This document shows, in pieces, positions 57,276 through 64,000 of a stretch of DNA of 64,000 nucleotides. Source of the DNA: Agathobacter rectalis ATCC 33656 (GTDB taxonomy: Bacteria > Bacillota > Clostridia > Lachnospirales > Lachnospiraceae); assembly GCF_000020605.1 (NCBI RefSeq), contig NC_012781.1:2481501-2545500 (forward strand). The letters run 5' to 3'. The notes beneath the pieces are model-generated. The model did no database searches. It was not told where the DNA came from and was given only the letters and a program-made list of their open reading frames with translations. The position numbers and the translations under genes were made by a program. How positions within the stretch are numbered: the first letter of the stretch is position 1; every line of letters starts with the position of its first letter.

Positions 57276-57362
57276 CTTTAATCCTCTCATATGCACAAAT
57301 TATAGTACAGTATACCTCATATCCAGCAAATATTCAATATAAAACATTATATGCTTCAATTG

Positions 57363-58808
57363 CTACTTCGAACCTTTTTTACATAACACCACCTGAATAG
57401 TTTTAAACAGTATCCTAATGTCCATTCCAATTGACCAGTTCTCTATATACTCAGTATCCAGCCTTACCACTTCCTCAAAATCAGTTATATCACTTCGTCC
57501 ACTGACCTGCCACATTCCTGTAAGCCCCGGTTTCATACTAAGTCGTATCTTATGATGCAGGTCATACTGTTCATATTCGTTTACTGTTGGAGGACGAGTT
57601 CCTATAAGACTCATATCTCCTTTTAGTATATTCCAAAACTGTGGCAGTTCGTCAATGCTTGTCTCTCTGATAAAATTGCCAATTCCTTTTCCGGGTCCTT
57701 TCTCTGATCCTATGATCCTCGGATCATTTTCCATCTTGAACATGAGTCCCTGCATTTCATTTTTTTTCATAAGATCTTTTTTACGTTCTTCTGCATCCAT
57801 ATACATAGAGCGGAATTTGTATATATAAAATACTCTTCCGTTTTTTCCAACACGCTTTTGTTTAAAAAACACAGGGCCTGGAGATGCAATTTTGATAGCT
57901 GGCGCAACAAAAATAAACGCTATAGCAGTAATCATAAGTCCTACTATCGCACCAATTATATCTGTAATTCTCTTTATAGACAGTTGCCAACCTGTTGCCG
58001 TATTTATTGATGCGGTTATCGCATCAGCCTCTCCCATTTTCTCAATAAAAGCGTTAGGGAGATTATCTGGAAGATATCCCATGCCTATGTGTACAACAAT
58101 TCCCATCTGCAAGAATATATCAGAGAGTTCTGTCAACTGCTCCTTGCTATTGCACACATCGATAAACACATCATCCACAACATTTTGCCTAACGTATTCC
58201 AGTAAGCTATTTTTTCCATAGATAATAGGAATATCCGTTTCTATAATATTATCCTTTGCATCAGCCAATTCGCGTTCTATATAAATTGCACTTATCTTAT
58301 AATCTCTATAATCTTTATGTCGTAATTTTGCTGTCAGCTCAACAATTCTGTCTTCTGTAGTAATCAGGAGCATACTTGACTGATTCTTTTCTGCCATAAC
58401 TCTTCTACGAATAACTTTTTTCCATGCACACCTGCTAAAAAAACACAAAACAATAGCGCATCCCCAACTTACAAGAAATACTGTTCTTGAAAGCAGATAA
58501 GCTTCCTGCGTCATATATTCATATATAAGAAGTAATACCTGAACTATTGTAATATGCTTTGCTGTAGCAATAATCTCCTGCCACTTATTACGCTGTATAA
58601 TGCCTTTATAATTATTAGTAAAAAATAATACCGCTATATCAATAACTCCAAGTACAATGCATAATCTCATATACATTCGTGGAAAATAATATTCATGCCC
58701 TACATGTCTAAGTACATACGCAAGCATAAATGCAATTTCCATACATATAATATCTAATAACTCAAAATCCAAATGTTTAAGCCATTCAGAGTTTTTTTTT
58801 CGATACAT
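57363..58808 (-). CDS. Undecaprenyl-phosphate sugar phosphotransferase (WbaP/WcaJ-like priming enzyme)
   Basis: A 481-residue polytopic priming transferase. Four N-terminal helices (about 15-125) precede a CoA-binding-like region and the C-terminal PGT domain from about 275 (KRITDIIGAIVGLMI; SPGPVFFKQKRVGKNGRVFYIYKFRSM; IDELPQFWNILKGDMSLIGTRPPTVNEY; MKPGLTGMWQVSGRSDI). It puts the first sugar phosphate, usually glucose or galactose, on the lipid carrier. The start at 58808 has GGAGG 5 nt upstream. It is the first gene of the roughly 15-kb cluster B operon. Confidence 0.95.
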   Translation of the reverse strand: MYRKKNSEWLKHLDFELLDIICMEIAFMLAYVLRHVGHEYYFPRMYMRLCIVLGVIDIAVLFFTNNYKGIIQRNKWQEIIATAKHITIVQVLLLIYEYMTQEAYLLSRTVFLVSWGCAIVLCFFSRCAWKKVIRRRVMAEKNQSSMLLITTEDRIVELTAKLRHKDYRDYKISAIYIERELADAKDNIIETDIPIIYGKNSLLEYVRQNVVDDVFIDVCNSKEQLTELSDIFLQMGIVVHIGMGYLPDNLPNAFIEKMGEADAITASINTATGWQLSIKRITDIIGAIVGLMITAIAFIFVAPAIKIASPGPVFFKQKRVGKNGRVFYIYKFRSMYMDAEERKKDLMKKNEMQGLMFKMENDPRIIGSEKGPGKGIGNFIRETSIDELPQFWNILKGDMSLIGTRPPTVNEYEQYDLHHKIRLSMKPGLTGMWQVSGRSDITDFEEVVRLDTEYIENWSIGMDIRILFKTIQVVLCKKGSK

Positions 58809-58838
58809 AAGCACCTCCAAAATTCAATATACCCTATT

Positions 58839-58867
58839 ATTTTATCACACATTTTCTAATTTTAAAA
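58839..58867 (-). promoter_or_regulatory. Predicted promoter of the cluster B operon
   Basis: Minus strand TGA-TAAAAT gives an extended -10 (TAAAAT at 58844-58839); a weak -35 (TTTTAA, 58867-58862) lies at 17 bp. The predicted start is near 58832, with a leader of about 24 nt. Confidence 0.5.
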
Positions 58868-58883
58868 GAATAATATTAATGAG

Positions 58884-58914
58884 CCTGAATTATTGCCTGA
58901 ATTATCCTGAATTA
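58884..58914. repeat. Three direct repeats CCTGAATTA upstream of the cluster B promoter
   Basis: Identical 9-bp units at 58884-58892, 58896-58904 and 58906-58914, spaced 12 and 10 bp. They lie just upstream of the -35 region, where activators usually bind, and on one face of the helix. No such series is seen at the other promoters of the window. Confidence 0.6.
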
Positions 58915-58930
58915 TATATATTAAAACAAA

Positions 58931-58961
58931 AATCTCGTGGTTCTTATTAATCCACGAGATT
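58931..58961 (-). terminator. Intrinsic terminator after the PLP decarboxylase gene
   Basis: A 10-bp stem (AATCTCGTGG / CCACGAGATT) with an 11-nt loop, followed on the minus strand by TTTTTGTTTT. It starts 10 bp after the stop codon and separates the adenylation cassette from the cluster B promoter. Confidence 0.88.
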
Positions 58962-58970
58962 TCTATTAAA

Positions 58971-60260
58971 TTAAATGCAGTCAAACATATGTGCTCTGTT
59001 TATATCCGATGCAGCCACATAGCCTCTCAGCAATTCAAAACCTTTTTGCTTTGAATATGCATATACAGCCGGTAATTTTCTTGACAGGAACAATACCGGA
59101 GCTTCCGTTACCGAATATGCTCCACAATGGCCAAATTCTATAATATTATCAATTTCCAGTCTTGGTAAGACAACTTCACGCACCATGACATCTGCAACTG
59201 TACATAAACTTCCACACAAAGTATAGTCCTCACAATCATTTGCTTTCTGCATATTTTTATTAATAATATCGTTCATACATTCATATCCGACCATACCAAG
59301 TACTCTACATACATCAGATGATTTTTCAAGTTCCCATTCAATACCATCAAACACCTTAATCGGCGGCACCTGCATTGCCATCCTCTGCCCAAAGTAATTC
59401 AGATGGTGGATTCCTCCATCCAGAATCGCATAGTTGGCATCGCCTGTCGATTTAATGTCCTTTACCTGTGTGTAATATTTACCGCATGAGGCTGCAAGGA
59501 AACGTCCCATCTCAATGCCAAGCGGATATTCCTCGGCAAATTCTCTAAGCACCTCTGCTGCCTCATCAAGTGATTGTTTTTCCTTTTCCTGCCAGTCATC
59601 CTCGAAATACTCCACGCAAAGTCCCGGGCCATACTCTACAAGCTGTGGCTCAAAGCCGTATTTTTCTTTTAATCCGGTCAGTGCAGACTTTATTTTTTCC
59701 AAGTCCTTATTTATTTTGCGAAGACTCTTCTGTGTGCCGGAATAGTAGTGAATGCCTATTACCGTGATGCCCTTAAACTCATCCGGATGCGAAATGATAT
59801 ATTCAATATCCTCAAGCGACATGCCAAACTGGTTGCCACTTGTCAGGCGAAGTATGACCTGTGCTTTCGTTTCGGCAAACTCGGCTTCATGCGCACCTTC
59901 CTGTATACATTCAATCATCACTTCTGATATCAGCGCCGCATGTCTTATGCTTTCACAGGTCAGTATGCCGGCGCCATATGAAACTGCTCGCTCTATATCG
60001 CATTTTTCCTTCATCACACCTGAATAAATGATGCTCTCCGGCTTCACGCCCAGTGCTATACATATCTCAAGCTCTCCCGGGCTGCACACCTCCACATGGT
60101 CTAAGCCCTCCGGCAGCCTGTGAAGCAGAAATGGGTTTGCCTTTATCGAAAAGCAAAGCGGTATCCTACGTCCTCCTTTACAATCAAGAGCAGCCCTTAT
60201 CATGGCTGCTCTCTTTGCAAACTCGTCCGTATCAAATACATAGTACGGTGTCTGTCTCAT
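58971..60260 (-). CDS. PLP-dependent decarboxylase (diaminopimelate/ornithine decarboxylase fold, group IV)
   Basis: A 429-residue enzyme of the alanine-racemase-fold decarboxylases. The cofactor lysine is in CFSIKANPFLL (about 35-45); VEVCSPGELEI, IHYYSGTQ (the HYHVGSQ-type site), EYGPGLCVEYF and the C-terminal EFGHCGAYSVTEAPVLF complete the fold. The stop-start distance to the carrier protein gene is 5 bp. In exosortase-linked polysaccharide loci of Gram-negatives a decarboxylase, an acyl-CoA ligase-like enzyme and an ACP occur together, and this trio matches. The substrate is probably an amino acid, free or carried on the ACP; simple DAP decarboxylase for lysine is less likely because of the partners. 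Confidence 0.85.
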   Translation of the reverse strand: MRQTPYYVFDTDEFAKRAAMIRAALDCKGGRRIPLCFSIKANPFLLHRLPEGLDHVEVCSPGELEICIALGVKPESIIYSGVMKEKCDIERAVSYGAGILTCESIRHAALISEVMIECIQEGAHEAEFAETKAQVILRLTSGNQFGMSLEDIEYIISHPDEFKGITVIGIHYYSGTQKSLRKINKDLEKIKSALTGLKEKYGFEPQLVEYGPGLCVEYFEDDWQEKEKQSLDEAAEVLREFAEEYPLGIEMGRFLAASCGKYYTQVKDIKSTGDANYAILDGGIHHLNYFGQRMAMQVPPIKVFDGIEWELEKSSDVCRVLGMVGYECMNDIINKNMQKANDCEDYTLCGSLCTVADVMVREVVLPRLEIDNIIEFGHCGAYSVTEAPVLFLSRKLPAVYAYSKQKGFELLRGYVAASDINRAHMFDCI

Positions 60261-60265
60261 ATGCT

Positions 60266-60496
60266 TTATTCCTCCACAAGCTCTTTCACAAGCTTCTCGA
60301 TTGCATCAACTGAGTTGAAATTCTCAGGAACCAGATCCTTTGGTCTGATTGTGATGTCAAACTCATCAGTCAGCTCCGATACGAGTGAAACTATATCAAA
60401 TGACTCAAGAATCTTGTCATCGATCAGCTTTGTCTCCTTCTCAAAATCCACATCCGGTCTTAATTCCTCTAAAATCTCTAAAATTGTGTCTCTCAT
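60266..60496 (-). CDS. Acyl/aminoacyl carrier protein
   Basis: A 76-residue acidic carrier protein with the phosphopantetheine site in DDKILESFDIVSLVSEL, Ser-33 being the attachment residue, and a four-helix pattern. Its gene starts 1 bp after the adenylation enzyme stops and is followed after 5 bp by the decarboxylase. It would carry the acyl or aminoacyl group activated by its upstream neighbour. Fatty-acid ACPs have DSLD; the SFD form resembles DltC-like and other stand-alone carriers. Confidence 0.9.
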   Translation of the reverse strand: MRDTILEILEELRPDVDFEKETKLIDDKILESFDIVSLVSELTDEFDITIRPKDLVPENFNSVDAIEKLVKELVEE

Positions 60497-60497
60497 T

Positions 60498-62144
60498 TTA
60501 CATTTCCTCCAGTTTTTTCATATCATATTTTCCGTTTGGAAGCTTAGGAAGCTGCTCCAGCTTCTTGATTTTCCTTGGCACCATAAAGCCCGGGAGCTCG
60601 TCCCTCAGCGCCAGCGCGAGGCTTCTCCTGTCACAGTCACCTGTGTAGAAAAGTATCAGCACCTCTTTTGCTTTATTATATATAACGCAGCTTTCTGCGA
60701 CTCCCTCTACCACATTGGCGGCATGCTCCACCTCATCAAGCTCCACACGGTGTCCCATGTGCTTTATCTGGCGGTCCATACGTCCACAGAAATGAAGTAT
60801 GTCGTCCTCATCGAGCCTTCCGTAATCCCCTGTGCGGTACATCCGCTCAGGATAAGCCTTGTTGAGTGGATTGAGTGTAAATGCCGCAGCTGTCCTCTCC
60901 GGATCATTATAATAACCCAGCGCCAGGATTGGTCCACATACGCATATCTCGCCCTGTTCTCCGACAGCCGGCTCATTTCCATGCTCATCTATCAGGAAAA
61001 CCCTGTAATTGTCATAGGCTTTTCCTATAGGAAGCACCTCGTCCTCTTCCACTGTATGATCCACGCTATAGTATGTGCATGATGCTGTGGCCTCTGTCGG
61101 TCCATACTGGTTCACAAAATGTGCTTCAGGCAGATTTTCCTGCCATTTTCTGAGCACCCTGCACGGCATCACTGAGCCTGAGAAGCAGATTTTTCTAAGA
61201 CTCTTAAGCCCTACTTCCTCAAATGCTCCAAGCGATGTGAGGATGGTAAATGCCGAAACACTCCAGCCGACACTGCTGACCTTCTTATCATTCATGTAAT
61301 CAAACAGGGCATTTGGCTCCATAAAGTACTCTTTCGGGATAATAGCTGTGCTGCAGCCGGTCTTTAGCGGCAGATAAATGTCCCTGATTGCCGCAATATA
61401 GTCAAGCGGCGACTGATTGCCCAGCACATCACTTTCCTCTATATGCATTACATCACAGTAAGCGTTGATGTACGTCATAAGTGACAGATGCGATGTCATG
61501 ACTCCCTTTGGATTGCCGGTGGAGCCTGACGTGTAGATGATATACAGCGGGTCTGTCATGGACATCTGCCTGCGGACTGCTGCGAGCTTCTCCAGTAAGC
61601 TGTCATCTGTTTTTCCTGCACAGCCTGCCACAACACCACCATCTGTATCGTTCTCACTATCCGTCACAGCGTCTCCTGCTGATTCACCGATTTTACAATT
61701 ACTATCAGCACACGCCACCTGCTCGAAGCGCGATATATCCTCAGCAATAAATATCTGCGGTCTATCGAAGCCTTCTGCCTTTACTAGCTCATCCACTATG
61801 CTCTCCACATGCTCAAGACTTTCCCTGTTTGCAACAATAGCCCTTGGGCACAGATTTTCAAGAATTTTCTCAATTCTCTTGTCAGGAAGCGATGCGTCAA
61901 TCGGCGCATACGGTCTGCCTGCATATACCACTCCCAGGAAGTATGCCGGTGTCACCATTTTCCTTCCGGCAAATACTGCAACAGGTGTTCTGTCCACTCC
62001 AAGCTGTTCTATCAGATATGCTCCTGTATTTCTTGCTATATCATACACCTGCGCAAACGTAATGCTGCATTCAGTATCCGAAAATGCAGGCTTGCCAGGG
62101 TATTTTTCTACTGTGGCCTCAAGCCACTCCAGTACGTTTTTCAT
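60498..62144 (-). CDS. Adenylation enzyme (amino acid/acyl carrier protein ligase, DltA/NRPS-like)
   Basis: A 548-residue AMP-forming enzyme with NRPS A-domain motifs in order: YIIYTSGSTGNPKGV (A3, about 208-222), CFSGSVMPCRVLRKW, NQYGPTEATASCTYY (A5, about 345), GEICVCGPILALGYYNDPERT, YRTGDYGRLDEDDILHFCGRMDRQIKHMGHRVELDEVE (A7-A8) and LPKLPNGKYDMKKL with the A10 lysine. It would adenylate a small acid and load it on the next-door carrier protein. An insertion of about 30 residues, rich in Asp/Glu/Ser, precedes A3. It is the first gene of the three-gene operon. D-alanine is only one possible substrate. Confidence 0.9.
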   Translation of the reverse strand: MKNVLEWLEATVEKYPGKPAFSDTECSITFAQVYDIARNTGAYLIEQLGVDRTPVAVFAGRKMVTPAYFLGVVYAGRPYAPIDASLPDKRIEKILENLCPRAIVANRESLEHVESIVDELVKAEGFDRPQIFIAEDISRFEQVACADSNCKIGESAGDAVTDSENDTDGGVVAGCAGKTDDSLLEKLAAVRRQMSMTDPLYIIYTSGSTGNPKGVMTSHLSLMTYINAYCDVMHIEESDVLGNQSPLDYIAAIRDIYLPLKTGCSTAIIPKEYFMEPNALFDYMNDKKVSSVGWSVSAFTILTSLGAFEEVGLKSLRKICFSGSVMPCRVLRKWQENLPEAHFVNQYGPTEATASCTYYSVDHTVEEDEVLPIGKAYDNYRVFLIDEHGNEPAVGEQGEICVCGPILALGYYNDPERTAAAFTLNPLNKAYPERMYRTGDYGRLDEDDILHFCGRMDRQIKHMGHRVELDEVEHAANVVEGVAESCVIYNKAKEVLILFYTGDCDRRSLALALRDELPGFMVPRKIKKLEQLPKLPNGKYDMKKLEEM

Positions 62145-62187
62145 CTTAGTCCTCTTTCATGCATTAATAAACGTTGCCGAAAAAATT

Positions 62188-62224
62188 ATAGCACATAACA
62201 TCCGAAAAAAATGTCATGTGCTAT
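62188..62224 (-). terminator. Intrinsic terminator after the GT2 gene
   Basis: Minus strand ATAGCACATGACAT pairs with ATGTTATGTGCTAT (one mismatch) around TTTTTTCGG and is followed by AATTTTTT. It lies 26 bp after the GT2 stop codon and 44 bp before the adenylation gene. Confidence 0.8.
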
Positions 62225-62249
62225 CGAATTAAGAATTCTTAAGAAAGCC

Positions 62250-63218
62250 TTAATATTTCTCTGTAGGTTTTTCTATATTTGATTCTCCTATTAAATATAT
62301 CGGTCTTTCCTTTGCCTCGAGATAAAGCTTCGACAGATAAAGTCCCAAAATGCCTATGCTAAGCAGTTGTATCCCGCCTATAAAAAGTATGATAACAACG
62401 GTCGAAGCCCAGCCGGCTACCGGATCTCCGAATACAAGTCTCCTGATAATGATAAAGAGCATTGCAATTATTGCGACAATAAAGCTGAACACTCCTGCTA
62501 TGGATGCGATGTATAGCGGCGCGTTGGAAAATGCCACTATTCCGTCAAGGCTATACAAAAAGAGCTGCCAGAATGACCACTTTGTCTCACCTGCCACCCT
62601 GTTTACATTCTCAAACTCAAGCCACTTCACCTTAAAGCCTACCCATCCAAACAGTCCTTTTGAAAACCTATTGTACTCTTTTAGCGATAAAAGAGCATCC
62701 ACATATTTCCTATTCATCAGCCTATAGTCACGTGCCCCATCAACCATATTTGCCTTTGAAATCTTACTCATCAGCCTATAGAACTTTCTGGCAAAAAAAG
62801 ATCTAATCGCTGGTTCACCTTTGCGTGTCACTCGCCTTGTACCGACAGCATCATAACCCTCTTTATTAAGGACCTGATACATCTTCGGAAGCATTTCCGG
62901 TGGATCCTGAAGATCTGCATCCATTATTGCCACATATTCCCCCACCGCATGCTGCAAGCCTGCATACATGGCTGCCTCCTTGCCAAAATTGCGTGAAAAG
63001 GATATGTATTTCACACCGGAATCATTTACGGCAAGCTCCTTTGCAACATCGAGCGTCCCGTCCATAGAGCCATCATCCACTATAATCAGTTCATAGGACA
63101 ATCCCGCTGTCTCACTCTCTTGACTCATCTGATTAAACACCTGAGTTATTTTATTATAAAAAAGAGGCAGAGCCTCTTTCTCATTAAAACAGGGAACTAT
63201 TATACTCATTTTATCCAT
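62250..63218 (-). CDS. Polyprenyl-phosphate glycosyltransferase, GtrB/DPM1-like GT2
   Basis: A 322-residue enzyme: MSIIVPCFNEKEALPLFYNKI, IIVDDGSMDGT, ISFSRNFGKEAAMYAGLQ, AIMDADLQDPPEMLPKMY and AGETKWSFWQLFLYSLDG, all standard for the family. Two C-terminal membrane helices (about 230-250 and 265-290) follow. It makes undecaprenyl-phosphate-sugar, which GtrA-like proteins present outside; one is encoded at 16858-17277. The start at 63218 is chosen for family fit, with a weak GTGGA ahead. It has its own promoter and terminator and so is a single-gene unit. Confidence 0.92.
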   Translation of the reverse strand: MDKMSIIVPCFNEKEALPLFYNKITQVFNQMSQESETAGLSYELIIVDDGSMDGTLDVAKELAVNDSGVKYISFSRNFGKEAAMYAGLQHAVGEYVAIMDADLQDPPEMLPKMYQVLNKEGYDAVGTRRVTRKGEPAIRSFFARKFYRLMSKISKANMVDGARDYRLMNRKYVDALLSLKEYNRFSKGLFGWVGFKVKWLEFENVNRVAGETKWSFWQLFLYSLDGIVAFSNAPLYIASIAGVFSFIVAIIAMLFIIIRRLVFGDPVAGWASTVVIILFIGGIQLLSIGILGLYLSKLYLEAKERPIYLIGESNIEKPTEKY

Positions 63219-63272
63219 TCTTATATCCACTTTATTTAACTTATTCCTATTATTATTTATATATTTCATGAC

Positions 63273-63301
63273 ATTATACACTTTACAAAGCTTTTTGTTA
63301 C
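63273..63301 (-). promoter_or_regulatory. Promoter of the GtrB-like gene
   Basis: Minus strand: -35 GTAACA (63301-63296), 17-bp spacer, perfect TATAAT (63278-63273). The predicted start near 63266 gives a leader of about 48 nt. Confidence 0.55.
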
Positions 63302-63335
63302 ATTATATTAACTACACATTTTATATGAACAAGTT

Positions 63336-64000
63336 TTATTTCACCTGTATATTATGACACTCCATATAATATCTCTTTTCATTAGCCTCACCAATAGAAA
63401 ATGTCTTTCTTGGAAGCACACCACCTGCATTTATTGCCGGGAAGAGTGTGCTCTTATCAATTGACTGAAGGAAAATTCCACATCCATTTGTCTCTTTGAC
63501 CAATCTATGAAGCGCATCATCACCATGGATATAATCAATCTCTGTATCCTCATGCGACTTAATATACTTATCAAGTATTCCCTGAAGTATCTCAACAGGG
63601 AGACGATCACCCCTGTTTATGATATTGATTGCATATGTACAAACCCGTGCTTCATATCCTGAAGCATTCTCATCAATACTATCGCTTGATTCAACATATT
63701 CAAATATTATTTCATTCCCCTCTGCACACTCAAGTCCTTGTTCTTTAAGCTGTTCATTAAAAAATGCCAGCATATCTTCCACATTTACCTTTGTAAGAAG
63801 TCTGTGAATAGGCTTAAACTCCAGTGCTTTACTATGTAAGTTACAGATTTCCACAAGAGCGTATCTTGCCGGATGAGTTTTCAACTGTTCATCTGTGAAT
63901 TTTTGAGATTTCCTGATATTTTCCCAGCATGTCTTCGCTGTGGCAAGAGAATGGTTTCCATCACCTACCGCAAAAAGGAAACCTCCACTTTGCTCCTGCT
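63336..64000 (-). CDS. DUF1015 family protein (5' part outside window)
   Basis: C-terminal 221 residues of a DUF1015 protein; the frame stays open to the window edge. The segment FAVGDGNHSLATAKTCWE followed by HPARYALVEICNLH is the family signature, and IGEANEKRYYMECH closes the protein. Family members are cytoplasmic and about 400-420 residues long; they often lie near serine or phosphoglycerate metabolism genes, but their activity is not established. It is unrelated to the glycan genes as far as can be seen. Confidence 0.85.
   Translation of the reverse strand, partial: QEQSGGFLFAVGDGNHSLATAKTCWENIRKSQKFTDEQLKTHPARYALVEICNLHSKALEFKPIHRLLTKVNVEDMLAFFNEQLKEQGLECAEGNEIIFEYVESSDSIDENASGYEARVCTYAINIINRGDRLPVEILQGILDKYIKSHEDTEIDYIHGDDALHRLVKETNGCGIFLQSIDKSTLFPAINAGGVLPRKTFSIGEANEKRYYMECHNIQVK

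Noticed and set aside
58971-60260. Plain lysA (diaminopimelate decarboxylase)
   Set aside because: The fold fits, but linkage to a carrier protein and an adenylation enzyme with its own terminator makes a glycan-modification role more likely; kept as an alternative only.
60120-61082. 320-codon plus-strand open frame opposite the decarboxylase, carrier and ligase genes
   Set aside because: It runs antisense to three well-supported genes, and its composition is that of a complementary-strand shadow.
61537-62232. 231-codon plus-strand open frame
   Set aside because: Antisense to the N-terminal half of the adenylation enzyme; Ser/Thr/Ala-rich shadow without a domain.

Overview
The window looks like a chromosome segment of a gut-type, low-GC Firmicute, most likely a Lachnospiraceae member (Agathobacter/Eubacterium rectale, Roseburia or Butyrivibrio type). 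This rests on protein style, AAGGAG-like ribosome binding sites, IS110/IS66/IS30 content and a group II intron. It is an inference from reading, not from a database match. Almost the whole window is devoted to cell-surface polysaccharide, and nearly every gene is on the minus strand, so operons read from high to low coordinates.

Layout: (1) 1-5440 is a choline/phosphocholine activation locus: a BCCT transporter (cut by the window edge), a LicC-type cytidylyltransferase, and a three-part protein with a winged helix, a second LicC-like domain and a LicA-like choline kinase. An IS110 element separates the transporter from the other two. (2) 5.5-12 kb is an envelope/housekeeping block: HtrA-like protease, UDP-sugar pyrophosphorylase-like enzyme, LCP ligase, zinc-ribbon protein and phosphoglucomutase. 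(3) 11.9-31.5 kb is polysaccharide cluster A: PglF/PglE/PglC-like genes for a 4-amino-sugar and priming step, GtrA, two flippases, two polymerases, two DUF4422 proteins, GT2 and GT4 transferases, a Wzz-like protein, an MBOAT/SGNH acylation pair and an acyltransferase-3. (4) 31.5-43.3 kb is a recombination zone: a group IIC intron sitting behind a terminator, two choline-binding-repeat proteins (an L,D-transpeptidase and a GH25 lysozyme), two acyltransferase-3 genes, a decayed IS66 carrying an IS30 with a 15-bp flanking repeat, and a second IS66 scrap fused to a copy of the lysozyme 5' end. (5) 43.3-58.8 kb is cluster B, one long operon: WbaP-like priming transferase, Wzz-like protein, PssD/PssE pair, two GT4s, Wzy, Wzx, two hexapeptide acetyltransferases, two LicD proteins, a TagB/F-like glycerophosphotransferase, a TagD-oxidoreductase fusion, a class V aminotransferase and a GNAT. 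(6) 59-63.2 kb is an adenylation enzyme / acyl carrier protein / PLP decarboxylase cassette and a polyprenyl-phosphate GT2. (7) A DUF1015 protein runs off the right edge.

How it may work together: choline is imported, phosphorylated (LicA domain) and activated to CDP-choline (LicC). The LicD proteins of cluster B could place phosphocholine, or another CDP-linked alcohol, on the repeat units. The lysozyme and the L,D-transpeptidase carry about 10-14 choline-binding-type repeats each and could dock on that decoration. The window would then hold uptake, activation, transfer and readers of one surface mark. A second, less explained set (TagD-oxidoreductase fusion + aminotransferase + TagF + LicD) suggests a nucleotide-activated glycerol-like or amino-alcohol phosphate. 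A third (adenylation enzyme + ACP + decarboxylase, with MBOAT/SGNH elsewhere) resembles a scattered Dlt-type aminoacylation system. The central 17-58 kb is visibly more AT-rich than the flanks, which fits horizontally acquired glycan loci.
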